Source of the DNA: Oscillospiraceae bacterium
GTDB lineage: Bacteria > Bacillota > Clostridia > Oscillospirales > Acutalibacteraceae
Direction: 5' to 3'
DNA: 64,000 nt
NCBI GenBank assembly: GCA_009785335.1
Contig: WQWM01000006.1
Coordinates: 1 to 64,000 of the forward strand
In this document: piece after piece, positions 9,525 through 18,602 of the stretch
How positions within the stretch are numbered: position 1 is the first letter of the stretch
Layout: each line of letters begins with the position of its first letter
The notes under the pieces: model-generated
Databases searched by the model: none
Seen by the model: the letters and a program-made list of their open reading frames with translations, nothing else
What the model was told of the DNA's origin: nothing
Made by a program: the position numbers and the translations under genes

Positions 9525-9553
9525 ATTATAATATAAAATTTATGTGATGTCAA
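9525..9553 (-). promoter_or_regulatory. Consensus promoter for metY
   Basis: On the minus strand TTGACA (9548-9553), 17 bp spacer, TATAAT (9525-9530), about 24 bases before the metY ATG. Confidence 0.85.
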
Positions 9554-9599
9554 GGGGAACTACAGATATTGGATGGATGCAGACGAAGGTGCAGAGCGA

Positions 9600-9720
9600 G
9601 AGTTTGCAATCGCTCCGCGAACCTTCCTCAGACCGACCCGAGGTCGGCCAGCTCCTTCCTTGGGAAGGAGCTCCTCGCGTCGCGCGAGGTGAGGAAGGCT
9701 CGCGGAGCGACGTGACTTGT
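9600..9720. repeat. Full-length family B element, predicted four-way junction
   Basis: The outer arms cgctccgcgaaccttcctca (from ~9611) and tgaggaaggctcgcggagcg (to ~9709) are nearly perfect complements. Between them lie three further hairpins in order: gaccgacccgaggtc, agctccttcc..ggaaggagct, and cctcgcgtcgcgcgagg. Other B copies in the window are half-elements containing one outer arm and one or two of the inner hairpins. Strand-symmetric, so it could fold as DNA cruciform or as RNA from either direction. Confidence 0.8.
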
Positions 9721-9745
9721 GTCTTGCGCGTTTGTCGAGGTTGCA

Positions 9746-10669
9746 CTACTCAAACATCGGCGTAGACAAATATCGCTCACCCGTATCAGGCAGAATGACC
9801 ACGATGTTTTTGCCAGCGTGTTCGGGTTGTTGGGCAAGTTGCATGGCTGCCCACAACGCTGCACCGCTGCTGATGCCCACCAGCAAGCCCTCGCAACGGG
9901 CCAATGCACGGCTGGTGGCAAAAGCATCGTCGTTTTGCACAGTGATGATTTCGTCATACACATCGGTATTGAGTACGTCAGGGGCAAAGCCCGCGCCAAT
10001 GCCTTGAATTTTGTGCGGGCCGGGGTTGCCGCCGCTGAGCACCGGGGAGTCAGTCGGTTCAACGGCAACGATGTGCAGGTTGGGATTTTGTTCCTTCAAG
10101 TAGCTGCCTGCACCGGTGATGGTGCCGCCGGTGCCAATGCCCGCCACAAAGATGTCAACTTTGCCGTTTGTGTCGCGCCAAATTTCAGGGCCGGTGGTGT
10201 GATAGTGCATCTGCGGGTTGGCGGGATTGTTGAACTGCCCGGCCAGCCATGCGCCCGGTGTTTGCTCGGCAAGTTCCTCGGCCTTGGCGATGGCACCCTT
10301 CATGCCTTTTGCACCCTCGGTGAGCACAAGCTCGGCACCATAGGCGGCGAGGAGTTTGCGGCGCTCAACACTCATGGTCTCGGGCATGGTGAGGATGACC
10401 TTATAGCCCCGTGCGGCGGCCACACAGGCCAAGCCGATGCCGGTGTTGCCGCTGGTGGGCTCAATAATGGTTGCGCCGGGCTGCAGCTTGCCATTTTTTT
10501 CGGCTTGGCTGATCATCGCAAGCGCGATGCGGTCTTTCACGCTGCCGGCCGGGTTTTGATATTCCAGCTTGGCAAGCACAGCGGCACCGGCGGCGTGCGC
10601 TTTTTCGTGGTTATTCAGGCGCAGCAAAGGGGTGTTGCCGATTAAATCGGTGATGGATTGAACGAACAA
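9746..10669 (-). CDS. cysK: Cysteine synthase A, TTG start
   Basis: PLP-dependent O-acetylserine sulfhydrylase, final step of cysteine synthesis. Seen: [14 protein letters not shown] lysine in [11 protein letters not shown] (about residue 41), [24 protein letters not shown], and [13 protein letters not shown] prefer TTG at 10669 over ATG at 10690 because the intervening codons (ATG AAT TGC AGG AGG) are themselves the ribosome binding site AGGAGG, six bases before the TTG; the protein then begins [16 protein letters not shown], matching the family start. 307 residues. Ends within reach of the B element; its promoter is at 10710-10738. Confidence 0.93.
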   Translation of the reverse strand: MFVQSITDLIGNTPLLRLNNHEKAHAAGAAVLAKLEYQNPAGSVKDRIALAMISQAEKNGKLQPGATIIEPTSGNTGIGLACVAAARGYKVILTMPETMSVERRKLLAAYGAELVLTEGAKGMKGAIAKAEELAEQTPGAWLAGQFNNPANPQMHYHTTGPEIWRDTNGKVDIFVAGIGTGGTITGAGSYLKEQNPNLHIVAVEPTDSPVLSGGNPGPHKIQGIGAGFAPDVLNTDVYDEIITVQNDDAFATSRALARCEGLLVGISSGAALWAAMQLAQQPEHAGKNIVVILPDTGERYLSTPMFE

Positions 10670-10709
10670 AATCAACCTCCTGCAATTCATATAAGTTTAC
10701 TATGTTATC

Positions 10710-10738
10710 AGTATACACGATGCAGTGGCTTTTGTCAA
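10710..10738 (-). promoter_or_regulatory. Promoter for cysK
   Basis: Minus strand TTGACA (10733-10738), 17 bp, TATACT (10710-10715). Divergent from the symporter promoter at 10765-10794. Confidence 0.8.
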
Positions 10739-10764
10739 GCATTTTTTTGAAAAATTATTTCTTG

Positions 10765-10794
10765 TTGACAGTTCAGACGAAAGTGTGCTATAAT
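10765..10794 (+). promoter_or_regulatory. Promoter for the GPH-type symporter
   Basis: TTGACA (10765-10770), 18 bp, TATAAT (10789-10794), about 43 bases before the TTG start at 10837. Confidence 0.8.
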
Positions 10795-10836
10795 TGTGAA
10801 GGAAAATCATCAATATTGTGAAAGTAGGGATGACAA

Positions 10837-12438
10837 TTGCCCAAAGTCAATCCGCACATCAAGGAGCAAATTAAGTTTGCCGTGCGCAACCCAGTGAAAT
10901 GGTGGAAGGGCGTCGATCTGCCGGAGGAAAAACTGCGCCCATGGGAGGGCGGCATCCACACGGCGGAGGCAATTTTCAACGGCTTTCAGCGCGGTTTTAC
11001 GGACATGCGCGGGCGTTTATATATCGGCATGGCCGATGGTCTTGTGCCGCCGATGATGAACGCGGCGCACGACATCATTGGCATCACCTTTGATGCCGTG
11101 ACGGATCCACCCATTGGTGTGCATATGGACCAACGGCAATATCCGGTGGACTTTTTGCGCAAAATCATTCGCTTTGAGGCCACCGCAAACCCGTTGACGT
11201 TGATTTTTACGCTATTTAACTTTGGTTTGTCGCCCATGGCGCGGGTTAGCACATGGGTGATTGTTTGGATGCTGCACAGCGTGATGGGCACGGCAAACCA
11301 TGTGAGCCGCGAGAAACTTTGGGCAGGCATCACCCCGCACACCGAGCAACGTGGCCAACTGCAGCTATGGCGTTCCATTGGTGGCACGGTTGGTGCGGTG
11401 TTCACTGGCTTGCCGAATATTTTCATGGGCCTGCGGCATGTGTTGGGCATCACAGACTATCACATCATGGTGATAGGCGCGATGATATTTTTGCCCATCA
11501 CCATTTTTGGCCGCTGGTTGCCCAGCTTTGCCAAACAGCGGGTAGACTTTACACAAAAAGTGAATGCGCAAGGCGAAGAAGATACTCATGCACACAGAAT
11601 GACGTTTCGCGAAACCTTTGCGATTGTGAAGCACAACCGCTGGTTTATTATGTGGACGGTGATTAATTTCGTGCGCATCTTCACCCCGCGCACAGACCAC
11701 ATGAATATGTATCGCTTTTTGGTGCGCGAAATACCGGGCATATCCATTGGCGGCAGGCCGATAGGGGGGGAACTTTTGTTTACTCTCAAGGATATTATCT
11801 TTGGCTGGCCGCACTTTGTGGCAGCACCCTTGGCGGTGCATGCGGTGAAGTTTTTGCGTGGGCCGGTGAACTTCATTCGGGTTGATAGCTGCGTGATTAT
11901 GTTCACGCATCTCACCAGCTTTTTGGTGGGCTGGCGCAACCCAGCCACCGGGCAAGCCTCGTTGCCGCGCCTAGCCTATATGTGGACGATGGAGAGCTTT
12001 CGCGGCTTCTTTAACCAATGGCGCGATGTGCCGCACATGATGGTTAACTTTGAAATGTTCGACTATGTGGAATGGAAAACCGGCCATCGCAGCGAGGGAC
12101 TCACCGCTGCTGTGTATGGCATCATCAACAAGCTTATTCGCAACAATATCGGCTCAATTTTCGGCAACGCCATCACCCAGTGGACCGGCTTTTTGGGCTG
12201 GGAGATTCCACCCGAAGAACAGCCCCAACGCTTCATCAACAGCATTTGGCCGCTTTCGCATTTGGGCATTGTGGCCGGTGAAATCATTGCGCTGATTGGT
12301 TTGCTGTGGTTCCGCTATCCGCATGATCCGCAGCAAGTTGAGCGCGAGCTGATTGAAAAGCGCGCGTTGATTGCCGCACAGCAGCAAGTGCGCGAAGAAC
12401 ACGAACTGGATGAATATGACACAGCGGATCGGTATTGA
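10837..12438 (+). CDS. GPH/MFS_2-type sugar:cation symporter
   Basis: Multi-spanning inner-membrane protein of 533 residues. It resembles the glycoside-pentoside-hexuronide:cation symporter group: early D-(A/P)-x-x-D-P motif (FDAVTDPPIGVHMD), ~12 hydrophobic segments, and a late FDYVEWKTGHRSEGLTAAV motif shared with the second transporter at 60794-62278 (VEYVEWKIDRRTEGITMSM). The start is TTG at 10837 after gtaggga; an ATG at 10830 is in another frame. C-terminal ~50 residues are charged (EHELDEYDT). It lies upstream of a GH4 glycosidase, so plant oligosaccharide or glycoside uptake is likely; exact substrate unknown. Confidence 0.8.
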   Translation: MPKVNPHIKEQIKFAVRNPVKWWKGVDLPEEKLRPWEGGIHTAEAIFNGFQRGFTDMRGRLYIGMADGLVPPMMNAAHDIIGITFDAVTDPPIGVHMDQRQYPVDFLRKIIRFEATANPLTLIFTLFNFGLSPMARVSTWVIVWMLHSVMGTANHVSREKLWAGITPHTEQRGQLQLWRSIGGTVGAVFTGLPNIFMGLRHVLGITDYHIMVIGAMIFLPITIFGRWLPSFAKQRVDFTQKVNAQGEEDTHAHRMTFRETFAIVKHNRWFIMWTVINFVRIFTPRTDHMNMYRFLVREIPGISIGGRPIGGELLFTLKDIIFGWPHFVAAPLAVHAVKFLRGPVNFIRVDSCVIMFTHLTSFLVGWRNPATGQASLPRLAYMWTMESFRGFFNQWRDVPHMMVNFEMFDYVEWKTGHRSEGLTAAVYGIINKLIRNNIGSIFGNAITQWTGFLGWEIPPEEQPQRFINSIWPLSHLGIVAGEIIALIGLLWFRYPHDPQQVERELIEKRALIAAQQQVREEHELDEYDTADRY

Positions 12439-12474
12439 TTTGATTAGCGTGATAAGGGTTGTGGGACGTTAAAG

Positions 12475-13020
12475 AGGCTTTCGCTCCGCGAGCCTTCCTC
12501 AGTCACGCGCGACGCGTGCCAGCTCCTTCCAAAGGAAGGAGCCGAGGTTTAAGAGGATAACGACAGCGTATTTTTGCTCGTGTAGGGGCGGATAGTATCC
12601 GCCCGGGGATTTTCCACACGGTATAAAGAGGAGCGGGCGGCAGGTTGCCGCCCCTACATGTCGCTCCGCGAGCCTTCCTCAGTTACGCGCGACGCGTGCC
12701 AGCTCCTTCCAGAGGAAGGAGCTAAGGCTTAGACGGTAAGCGACAGCGCGATTTTTGCTCGTGTAGGGGCGGATAGTATCCGCCCGATCCTCTTAATGTT
12801 GCCATAAAGTTCACGGGCGGCAGGTTTCCGCCCCTACATGTCGCTCCGCGAGCCTTCCTCAGTCCGACCCGAGGTCGGCCAGCTCCTTCCCAGGGAAGGA
12901 GCCGAGGCTTAAGAGGATGACGACAGCAAAACCACCATAATAGAGCACAGCGAAGCGACTTTTGCGCGCCTTAGCGTGCACAAAGTAGAGCCCCACCGCA
13001 GGTGGTTTTTTCAAAAAAAG
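12475..13020. repeat. Repeat mosaic B-D-B-D-B-E between symporter and GH4 gene
   Basis: A 604 bp gap with no gene. B half-elements lie at about 12480-12545, 12659-12735 and 12840-12905, each with an agctccttcc..ggaaggagc hairpin. D inverted pairs lie at about 12580-12660 and 12760-12841. An E element interrupted by ~25 unrelated bases lies at about 12944-13003. The region is almost wholly built from repeats and its 12540-12841 part matches 3931-4210 inverted. No promoter for the GH4 gene was recognised here. Confidence 0.8.
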
Positions 13021-13042
13021 AACATAAAAAGGAGTTCACCTT

Positions 13043-14392
13043 ATGTTCAAAGTTGCATTCATCGGCGCGGGCAGCATTGGCTTCACGCGCAATTTGCTGC
13101 GCGATTTGCTTAGTGTGCCGGAGTTCCACAACATTGAAGTGGCCTTCACAGACATCAACCAGGACTACCTGGACATGGTCACGCACCTGTGCCAGCAAGA
13201 CATTGCGCACAATGGCTTGAACATTAATATCACCAAAACACTCAACCGCAGGGAAGCTTTTGCGGGTGCGAAATATGTGATTAACTGCATTCGCCAAGGC
13301 CTGTTGGAGGCCTTTGAAACAGATGTGAAGATTCCGCTGAAATATGGCGTTGATCAATGCGTGGGCGATACCCTTTGTGCTGGCGGCATCATGTATGGTC
13401 AGCGCACAGTGATTGAATTGCTGGGCATTTGCGCCGATATTCGTGAGGTGGCTGAGCCTGGCTGCCTGCTGCTGAATTACTCCAACCCCAATGCGATGGT
13501 CACTTGGGCGTGCAATCAGTTCGGCGGGGTGAACACAATTGGGCTGTGCCATGGTGTGCAGGCGGGCGGGCGGCTGATTGCCGAGGCCTACGACATTCCC
13601 GCAGATGAGATTGACTACACCTGCGCGGGCATCAATCACCAAACGTGGTATATTGCTGCACAGCACAAAGGCCGTGATCTGCTGCCTGGGTTGCTTGCGG
13701 CCTTTGAGGCACACGAGCGTATTAGCCGCTGCGAAAAAGTGCGCATTGATGTGCTGCGACATTTTGGCTATTTCAGCACCGAAAGCAACGGGCATTTGTC
13801 GGAATATCTGCCGTGGTATCGCAAGCGACCGGATGAACTCGCCAAATGGATTGACCTGAGCGATTGGCATCATGGCGAAACCGGTGGTTATTTGCGCCAA
13901 TGCACCGAAAACCGCAACTGGTTCGAACAAGACTTCCCCAACTGCCACACCTGGCCGCGCCGCGAGTTCGAGCAAGACCAGCGCAGCTGCGAACACGGCT
14001 CGTATATCATCGAAAGCTTGGAGACCGGGCGGGTGTATCGTGGGCATTTTAATGTGGTTAACGGCAGCACGATAACGAATTTGCCCAGCGACTGCGTTGT
14101 GGAAGTGCCCGGCTATGTGGATGCAAATGGCGTGCACATTCCCCACGTGGGTGAGCTGCCTTGGGGCTGTGCGGCCATCTGCAATGCCAGCGTGAATGTG
14201 CAGCGGCTTGCGGTGCTTGCGGCGGTGCACGGCGATGCAACATTGCTCAAGCAGGCAATGATGCTCGATCCACTCGTGAGTGCCGTGTGCAACACCGAAG
14301 AGGTTTGTCGCATGACTGACGAAATGCTGGTGGCGGGTGAAAAATGGTTGCCGCAGTACAAGGATGTGATTGCGGAGTTGATAGCCGAGTGA
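13043..14392 (+). CDS. GH4 family glycosidase (alpha-galactosidase or alpha-glucuronidase)
   Basis: NAD- and Mn-dependent family 4 glycoside hydrolase, 449 residues. N-terminal Rossmann motif VAFIGAGSIGFTRNLLRD, then LNYSNPNAMVTWA and GLCHGVQ, the metal-binding Cys-His motif; a second conserved His occurs in GINHQTWY. Family knowledge: the residue after CH separates subgroups (CHS in MelA-like galactosidases, CHG reported for Thermotoga alpha-glucuronidase), so the CHG here leans to alpha-glucuronidase but is not decisive. Preceded by aaaaggagttcacctt. Downstream of a sugar symporter and upstream of a GH106-like enzyme, consistent with plant polysaccharide breakdown. Confidence 0.85.
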   Translation: MFKVAFIGAGSIGFTRNLLRDLLSVPEFHNIEVAFTDINQDYLDMVTHLCQQDIAHNGLNINITKTLNRREAFAGAKYVINCIRQGLLEAFETDVKIPLKYGVDQCVGDTLCAGGIMYGQRTVIELLGICADIREVAEPGCLLLNYSNPNAMVTWACNQFGGVNTIGLCHGVQAGGRLIAEAYDIPADEIDYTCAGINHQTWYIAAQHKGRDLLPGLLAAFEAHERISRCEKVRIDVLRHFGYFSTESNGHLSEYLPWYRKRPDELAKWIDLSDWHHGETGGYLRQCTENRNWFEQDFPNCHTWPRREFEQDQRSCEHGSYIIESLETGRVYRGHFNVVNGSTITNLPSDCVVEVPGYVDANGVHIPHVGELPWGCAAICNASVNVQRLAVLAAVHGDATLLKQAMMLDPLVSAVCNTEEVCRMTDEMLVAGEKWLPQYKDVIAELIAE

Positions 14393-14557
14393 TTTGCTGG
14401 TTTTAGCCACATCAAAATTTTAGGCTGTTTTAGACTTTTATATTGATGTTATGGTGTTACTTCGGACGAGCATTACACCGCCCGAACCTCAGAGCAAACA
14501 CTCTCGCTATATCCTCAATCCTCCGCCCCCTAAGCATTAAGCACTAAGAATTAAGCA

Positions 14558-15340
14558 TTAACCCGCAATATCCCCCACCCCATCCAGCACATACGTCGGC
14601 CGATAGGGATAACTCTGCATGCGCAACTCGTCCGTCACGCCGGAAAGCACCAGCACAGTGTCTAGACCGGTTTCCATGCCAGCCACAATGTCGGTATCCA
14701 TGCGGTCGCCAATCATGGCGGCCTCACTTGTTTTCACGCCCAGAATACGCAGTCCGGTGCGCATCATCAGCGCGTTGGGTTTGCCAATGAAATAGGCCTG
14801 GCGTTCACTGGCCAGTTCAATGGGGGCAATGAGTGCACGGCATGCGGGGATGATGCCCGTTTCGCTCGGCGCAGTCATGTCGCTGTTGGTGCCAATGAGC
14901 TTTGCACCATTGCGCACGTGGTAAATCGCGCGGGTGATGTGCTCATAGCCAAATGCACGGGTTTCGCCAACCACCACGTAGTCTGGGTTGTGGTCGTTTT
15001 GAATGATGCCGTAGTCATACAGTGCGTTAAACAATCCCGGGTCACCGATGATGTAGGCCGAGCAGCCCGGGCTTTGGTGATGCAAAAACTGTGCGGTGGC
15101 CAGTGCGCTGGTGTAGAACTTGTCCTCGCCCACTTCAAGGCCCATGCGCGCAAGTTTTTGCTGCAGCTCAAGCGGCGTTCTTCCGCTGGCGTTGGTCAAA
15201 AACAGATATTGCTTTTCTTCTTTCTCCAGCCAGTGCACAAATTCGGTTACACCCGGCAGCAGCCGTTCGCCGTGATAGAGCACGCCGTCCATGTCGCAAA
15301 GATAACCTTGCTTGCTACGCAGATTTTCGATATTATTCAT
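14558..15340 (-). CDS. HAD-IIA family sugar phosphatase (NagD-like)
   Basis: Cytoplasmic HAD hydrolase, 260 residues. Motif I YLCDMDGVLYHG, motif II LTNASGRTP, motif III lysine in FIGKPNALM, motif IV AMIGDRMDTDIVAG. The cap between motifs II and III marks subclass IIA (NagD, PNPase, AraL), which act on sugar phosphates or nucleotides; the specific substrate is unknown. ATG at 15340 follows ttggagtcaacc; an ATG four codons earlier has no site of its own. A perfect promoter is at 15370-15398. Confidence 0.88.
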   Translation of the reverse strand: MNNIENLRSKQGYLCDMDGVLYHGERLLPGVTEFVHWLEKEEKQYLFLTNASGRTPLELQQKLARMGLEVGEDKFYTSALATAQFLHHQSPGCSAYIIGDPGLFNALYDYGIIQNDHNPDYVVVGETRAFGYEHITRAIYHVRNGAKLIGTNSDMTAPSETGIIPACRALIAPIELASERQAYFIGKPNALMMRTGLRILGVKTSEAAMIGDRMDTDIVAGMETGLDTVLVLSGVTDELRMQSYPYRPTYVLDGVGDIAG

Positions 15341-15369
15341 GGTTGACTCCAATCGATTTTTATGATATT

Positions 15370-15398
15370 ATTATACCACACCTGCAAGTGCATGTCAA
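15370..15398 (-). promoter_or_regulatory. Consensus promoter for the HAD phosphatase
   Basis: Minus strand TTGACA (15393-15398), 17 bp, TATAAT (15370-15375), 30 bases before the ATG at 15340. Confidence 0.88.
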
Positions 15399-15411
15399 CC
15401 CGCCGCATCGC

Positions 15412-15496
15412 GTGTAGGGGCGGCTAGCAGCCGCCCGCACCCCTTCATCACGCCATAAAAAACCACGGGCGGCTATTAGCCGCCCCTACACGAGGG
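15412..15496. repeat. Family D inverted pair
   Basis: Two D hairpins in opposite orientation: gtgtaggggcggctagcagc at the left and ggctattagccgcccctaca at the right. Inner bases differ between arms but each keeps its own pairing. Lies between two divergent genes. Confidence 0.8.
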
Positions 15497-15527
15497 GTTT
15501 CATCGCCCACCAAATTAGGAGGCCATC

Positions 15528-18500
15528 ATGTTGTATCCCGAAAATCGCAAGCCTGCCATTGATTTGAACACATTCCAACACCCTGGCAGTGAGTATCGCG
15601 CTACGCCGTTTTGGTGCTGGAACTGCAAGCTTGACCAAGCCGTGCTTAACCGACAGATTGACGCCATGGAGCAAATGGGCTTTGGCGGCTTTCATATGCA
15701 TGTGCGGGTGGGGTTAGCCACAGAATATCTGGGCGATGTGTTCATGCAGCACGTGAAAGACTGCACGGCCTATGCCAAGCACAAGCGCATGCTGGCCTGG
15801 CTATATGATGAAGATAAGTGGCCCAGCGGCTTTGCCGGCGGTTTGGTGACGCAAGACCCGCAGCACCGCCAAAAGACAATGCTCTTCACGCCTAAGCAAC
15901 GCGATGACCTGCCCTTGATTGCCAGCTATGCCATTGAACAGGACAAGCATGGCAATTTGCTCAGCTACACACGCGGCGGCAGCAATTATTTTGCTTACCT
16001 GCAAGTGCATGAATCCAGCCCTTGGTATAATGGCCAAACTTATGTGGATGGCCTGAGCAAAGCCGCCATTGAGCGTTTTGTGGAAGTGACGCACGAGCGG
16101 TATCGTGAGGCGGTGGGTGAGGAATTTGGCAAAACCGTGCCTGCTATTTTCAGCGATGAGCCCGAATGCGGCCGCAAAAAGAACATGCAAGATCCCCTTG
16201 CAGGCGAAAGCACTACCCTGCCGTGGACAATTGATTTTGCCGAAACGTATCAGGCTGAATACGGCGAAGATTTGCTGGACTTTGTGCCCGAGTTATTTTT
16301 TAATTTAGCAGACGGCAAGCTGTCACGCGCACGGTATCGCTATCATGACCACTGTTCAGAACGATTTGCCAGTGCCTTTGCCGACACCATGGGCGACTGG
16401 TGCGAACGCCATGGCTTGTTGCTCACCGGCCACATGATGGCCGAGCAAGACTTGCGCGACCAAACCAAGCACACTGGCGACTGCATGCGGTCTTATCGTG
16501 CATTCCAGCTGCCGGGCATTGACCTGCTGTGCGACAACCGCGAGTTCAACACTGCAAAACAAGCCCAGAGTGCTGCGCGACAATATGCACGCCCCGGCGT
16601 GATGAGCGAGCTTTATGGCGTGACCAACTGGAATTTCCCGTTCTATAAGCACAAATTGCAAGGCGATTGGCAGGCCGCATTGGGCATCAGCGTGCGTGTG
16701 CCGCATCTGTATTGGGTCAGCATGCGCGGCGAGGCCAAGCGTGACTACCCCGCCAGCATTGGGCATCAATCGCCGTGGTATAAGCAATATAAGCACATGG
16801 AAGACCACTTTGCCCGCGTGAATTCGGCCATGACGCGCGGCACGCCACGGGTGCGTGTGGGGGTGATTCACCCCGTGGAAAGCTTCTGGCTGCATTGGGG
16901 GCCCGACAGCCAATGCCGTGCTGTGCAAGACGAAATGGACCACCGCTTTGCCGAGTTGACCGACTGGCTGCTGTTTGCCCACCAAGATTTTGATTTTATT
17001 TGTGAGAGCTTGCTACCCAGCCAGCATGCGTCAGGCAATGGCTCCACCGCTTGCGGGGGAGCTGGCACGCCACAAAGCGTGACTGAGGGGGCAACCTTCA
17101 ACGTTGGCGCGATGAACTACGATGTGGTGATTGCCCCGCAATTGCAAACGATTCGCGACACCACCCTCAAGGCACTGCAAGATTTTGAAGCGCGCGGCGG
17201 CCGTGTGATTTGGCTAGGCGGCACACCCACACATGTGGATGCTGAGCCCACATCTGTCAGCGCAACAACAGTGCCATGGAGCAAAACTGCATTGCTGGGC
17301 GAGCTTGCGCCTTATCAAATGCACACCGTGCTGGAAAACGCCGTGACCGCCAAGAATATCATCACCCAGCGACGCCGCGACGGTGAACACGAGTGGTTGT
17401 TCCTGTGCCATGCGCACGCAAGCGCAAATTATTACACCAACAAGCCGCGCATGCTGCAAGTGCAAATTGCCGGTGAATACACCGCCGAGCATTTTAACAC
17501 GCTCACTGGCGAGGTTATTCCCCTGCCCTGCAGCTATGCAAACGCAAACACCGTGATTGACTGGGCGGCACATGGACAGGATTCGTTGCTGTTGCGCCTT
17601 ACTGCAACCTGTAATCGTGCGCAGCGAAGCGACGGAGCCCCACCGCAGGTGGCGCCCCTACATGTACATGAGCCCTGCCACTCCTATCACAGTGACCTGC
17701 CACCGCTTGTGCCTGTCACATTGGAAGAACCCAATGTGCTCATATTGGATATGCCCGAGCATAGCCTAAACGGCGGCGCATGGCAACCTGCCGAAGAAGT
17801 GCTGCGCGTGTGTGACAAATGCAAGACCTTGCTGGGCTTGGAAAACGAAGTCGCCCGCGGCATGCAACCTTATTGCCTGCTGGACGAACCTGCGCAACAC
17901 AGCCTGAAATTGCGCTACACTGTGCAGTCGCAAGTTGAAGTGGATGCAGTTGAACTTGCCATTGAAGACCTGCCCACGCTGCAAATTACATGGAACGGGC
18001 AAGCCGTGAACACCACGCCCACTGGCCATTACGTTGATGAATCCATCCAAACCGCTACGCTGGGTAAGCTCAACGCAGGCACGAACACGCTTGAAATCAC
18101 CCTGCCGTTTGGCAAAGCCACCACGGTGGAAAGCTGCTTTATCCTCGGCGATTTTGGTGTGCGTGTGCGCGGTCGCCTGACGGAAATCACCCCGCCGGTA
18201 CGCGAACTTGCTTGGGGCGACTGGACTGCACAAGGCTTGCCGTTCTATGGCGGCAATGTGGTCTACCACGCACAAGTTGAGCTGCCCGCAGGCGACTACG
18301 CCCTTGAAGCCACGCACTTCGCGCAGCCTGTGTTGGCTATCACCGCCAACGCACGCGACTGCGGCATCATCGCCATTTCACCCTGGCGCACAGAGCTTGG
18401 CGAGCTCGCAGGCACCGCGCAAATCAACGTCACTGCCTGCGGCAACCGCATCAACACCTTTGGTGCACTGCACAATTGCGAGCTTGAGCGCACCTGGCAT

Positions 18501-18602
18501 GGCCCCGGCGCATGGCGCGTGCAAGGTGCCGCCTGGACCAACGAATACCGCCTCACCCCCTCCGGCGTGCTGGTTGCGCCGCGGTTACTTGCCGTGGAGT
18601 AG
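15528..18602 (+). CDS. GH106-like alpha-L-rhamnosidase family protein with two repeat-derived inserts
   Basis: Large 1024-residue protein without a signal peptide. N-terminal pattern PFWCWN, then QIDAMEQMGFGGFHMHVRVGL and WLYDEDKWPSG, and later IFSDEPECG, LLTGHMMAE and VMSELYG match the GH106-type rhamnosidase fold group; the C-terminal part is beta-rich (jelly-roll-like). Function (release of L-rhamnose from pectin-type glycans) is inferred from family. Two stretches appear to be inserted repeats: about residues 505-523 (TACGGAGTPQSVTEG, from family B/C, DNA 17041-17096) and about 697-714 (AQRSDGAPPQV, from E plus a D tail, DNA 17617-17671). Both keep the frame. RBS aggaggccatc. Confidence 0.75.
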   Translation: MLYPENRKPAIDLNTFQHPGSEYRATPFWCWNCKLDQAVLNRQIDAMEQMGFGGFHMHVRVGLATEYLGDVFMQHVKDCTAYAKHKRMLAWLYDEDKWPSGFAGGLVTQDPQHRQKTMLFTPKQRDDLPLIASYAIEQDKHGNLLSYTRGGSNYFAYLQVHESSPWYNGQTYVDGLSKAAIERFVEVTHERYREAVGEEFGKTVPAIFSDEPECGRKKNMQDPLAGESTTLPWTIDFAETYQAEYGEDLLDFVPELFFNLADGKLSRARYRYHDHCSERFASAFADTMGDWCERHGLLLTGHMMAEQDLRDQTKHTGDCMRSYRAFQLPGIDLLCDNREFNTAKQAQSAARQYARPGVMSELYGVTNWNFPFYKHKLQGDWQAALGISVRVPHLYWVSMRGEAKRDYPASIGHQSPWYKQYKHMEDHFARVNSAMTRGTPRVRVGVIHPVESFWLHWGPDSQCRAVQDEMDHRFAELTDWLLFAHQDFDFICESLLPSQHASGNGSTACGGAGTPQSVTEGATFNVGAMNYDVVIAPQLQTIRDTTLKALQDFEARGGRVIWLGGTPTHVDAEPTSVSATTVPWSKTALLGELAPYQMHTVLENAVTAKNIITQRRRDGEHEWLFLCHAHASANYYTNKPRMLQVQIAGEYTAEHFNTLTGEVIPLPCSYANANTVIDWAAHGQDSLLLRLTATCNRAQRSDGAPPQVAPLHVHEPCHSYHSDLPPLVPVTLEEPNVLILDMPEHSLNGGAWQPAEEVLRVCDKCKTLLGLENEVARGMQPYCLLDEPAQHSLKLRYTVQSQVEVDAVELAIEDLPTLQITWNGQAVNTTPTGHYVDESIQTATLGKLNAGTNTLEITLPFGKATTVESCFILGDFGVRVRGRLTEITPPVRELAWGDWTAQGLPFYGGNVVYHAQVELPAGDYALEATHFAQPVLAITANARDCGIIAISPWRTELGELAGTAQINVTACGNRINTFGALHNCELERTWHGPGAWRVQGAAWTNEYRLTPSGVLVAPRLLAVE
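17041..17096 (+). repeat. B/C-like repeat fragment inside the GH106-like gene
   Basis: The run ggagctggcacgc followed by gcgtgactgag matches the intergenic B element (ggagctggcacgcgtcg.. gcgtgactgagg) and adds about 18 in-frame codons. Confidence 0.6.
17617..17671 (+). repeat. E element (with D tail) inside the GH106-like gene
   Basis: Contains cagcgaagcgacggagcccc and ccaccgcaggtgg, then cgcccctacatg from a D arm. Read in the same frame as the RluD copy to give AQRSDGAPPQ. Confidence 0.85.

Noticed and set aside
12475..13003. Clustered palindromic repeats as a CRISPR array
   Set aside because: Units are of several families, unequal length, not regularly spaced, without unique spacers or cas genes.
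12971..14410. Long 479-codon minus-strand frame opposite the GH4 gene
   Set aside because: Mirror of a well-conserved enzyme frame; no ribosome binding site and composition follows the opposite strand.
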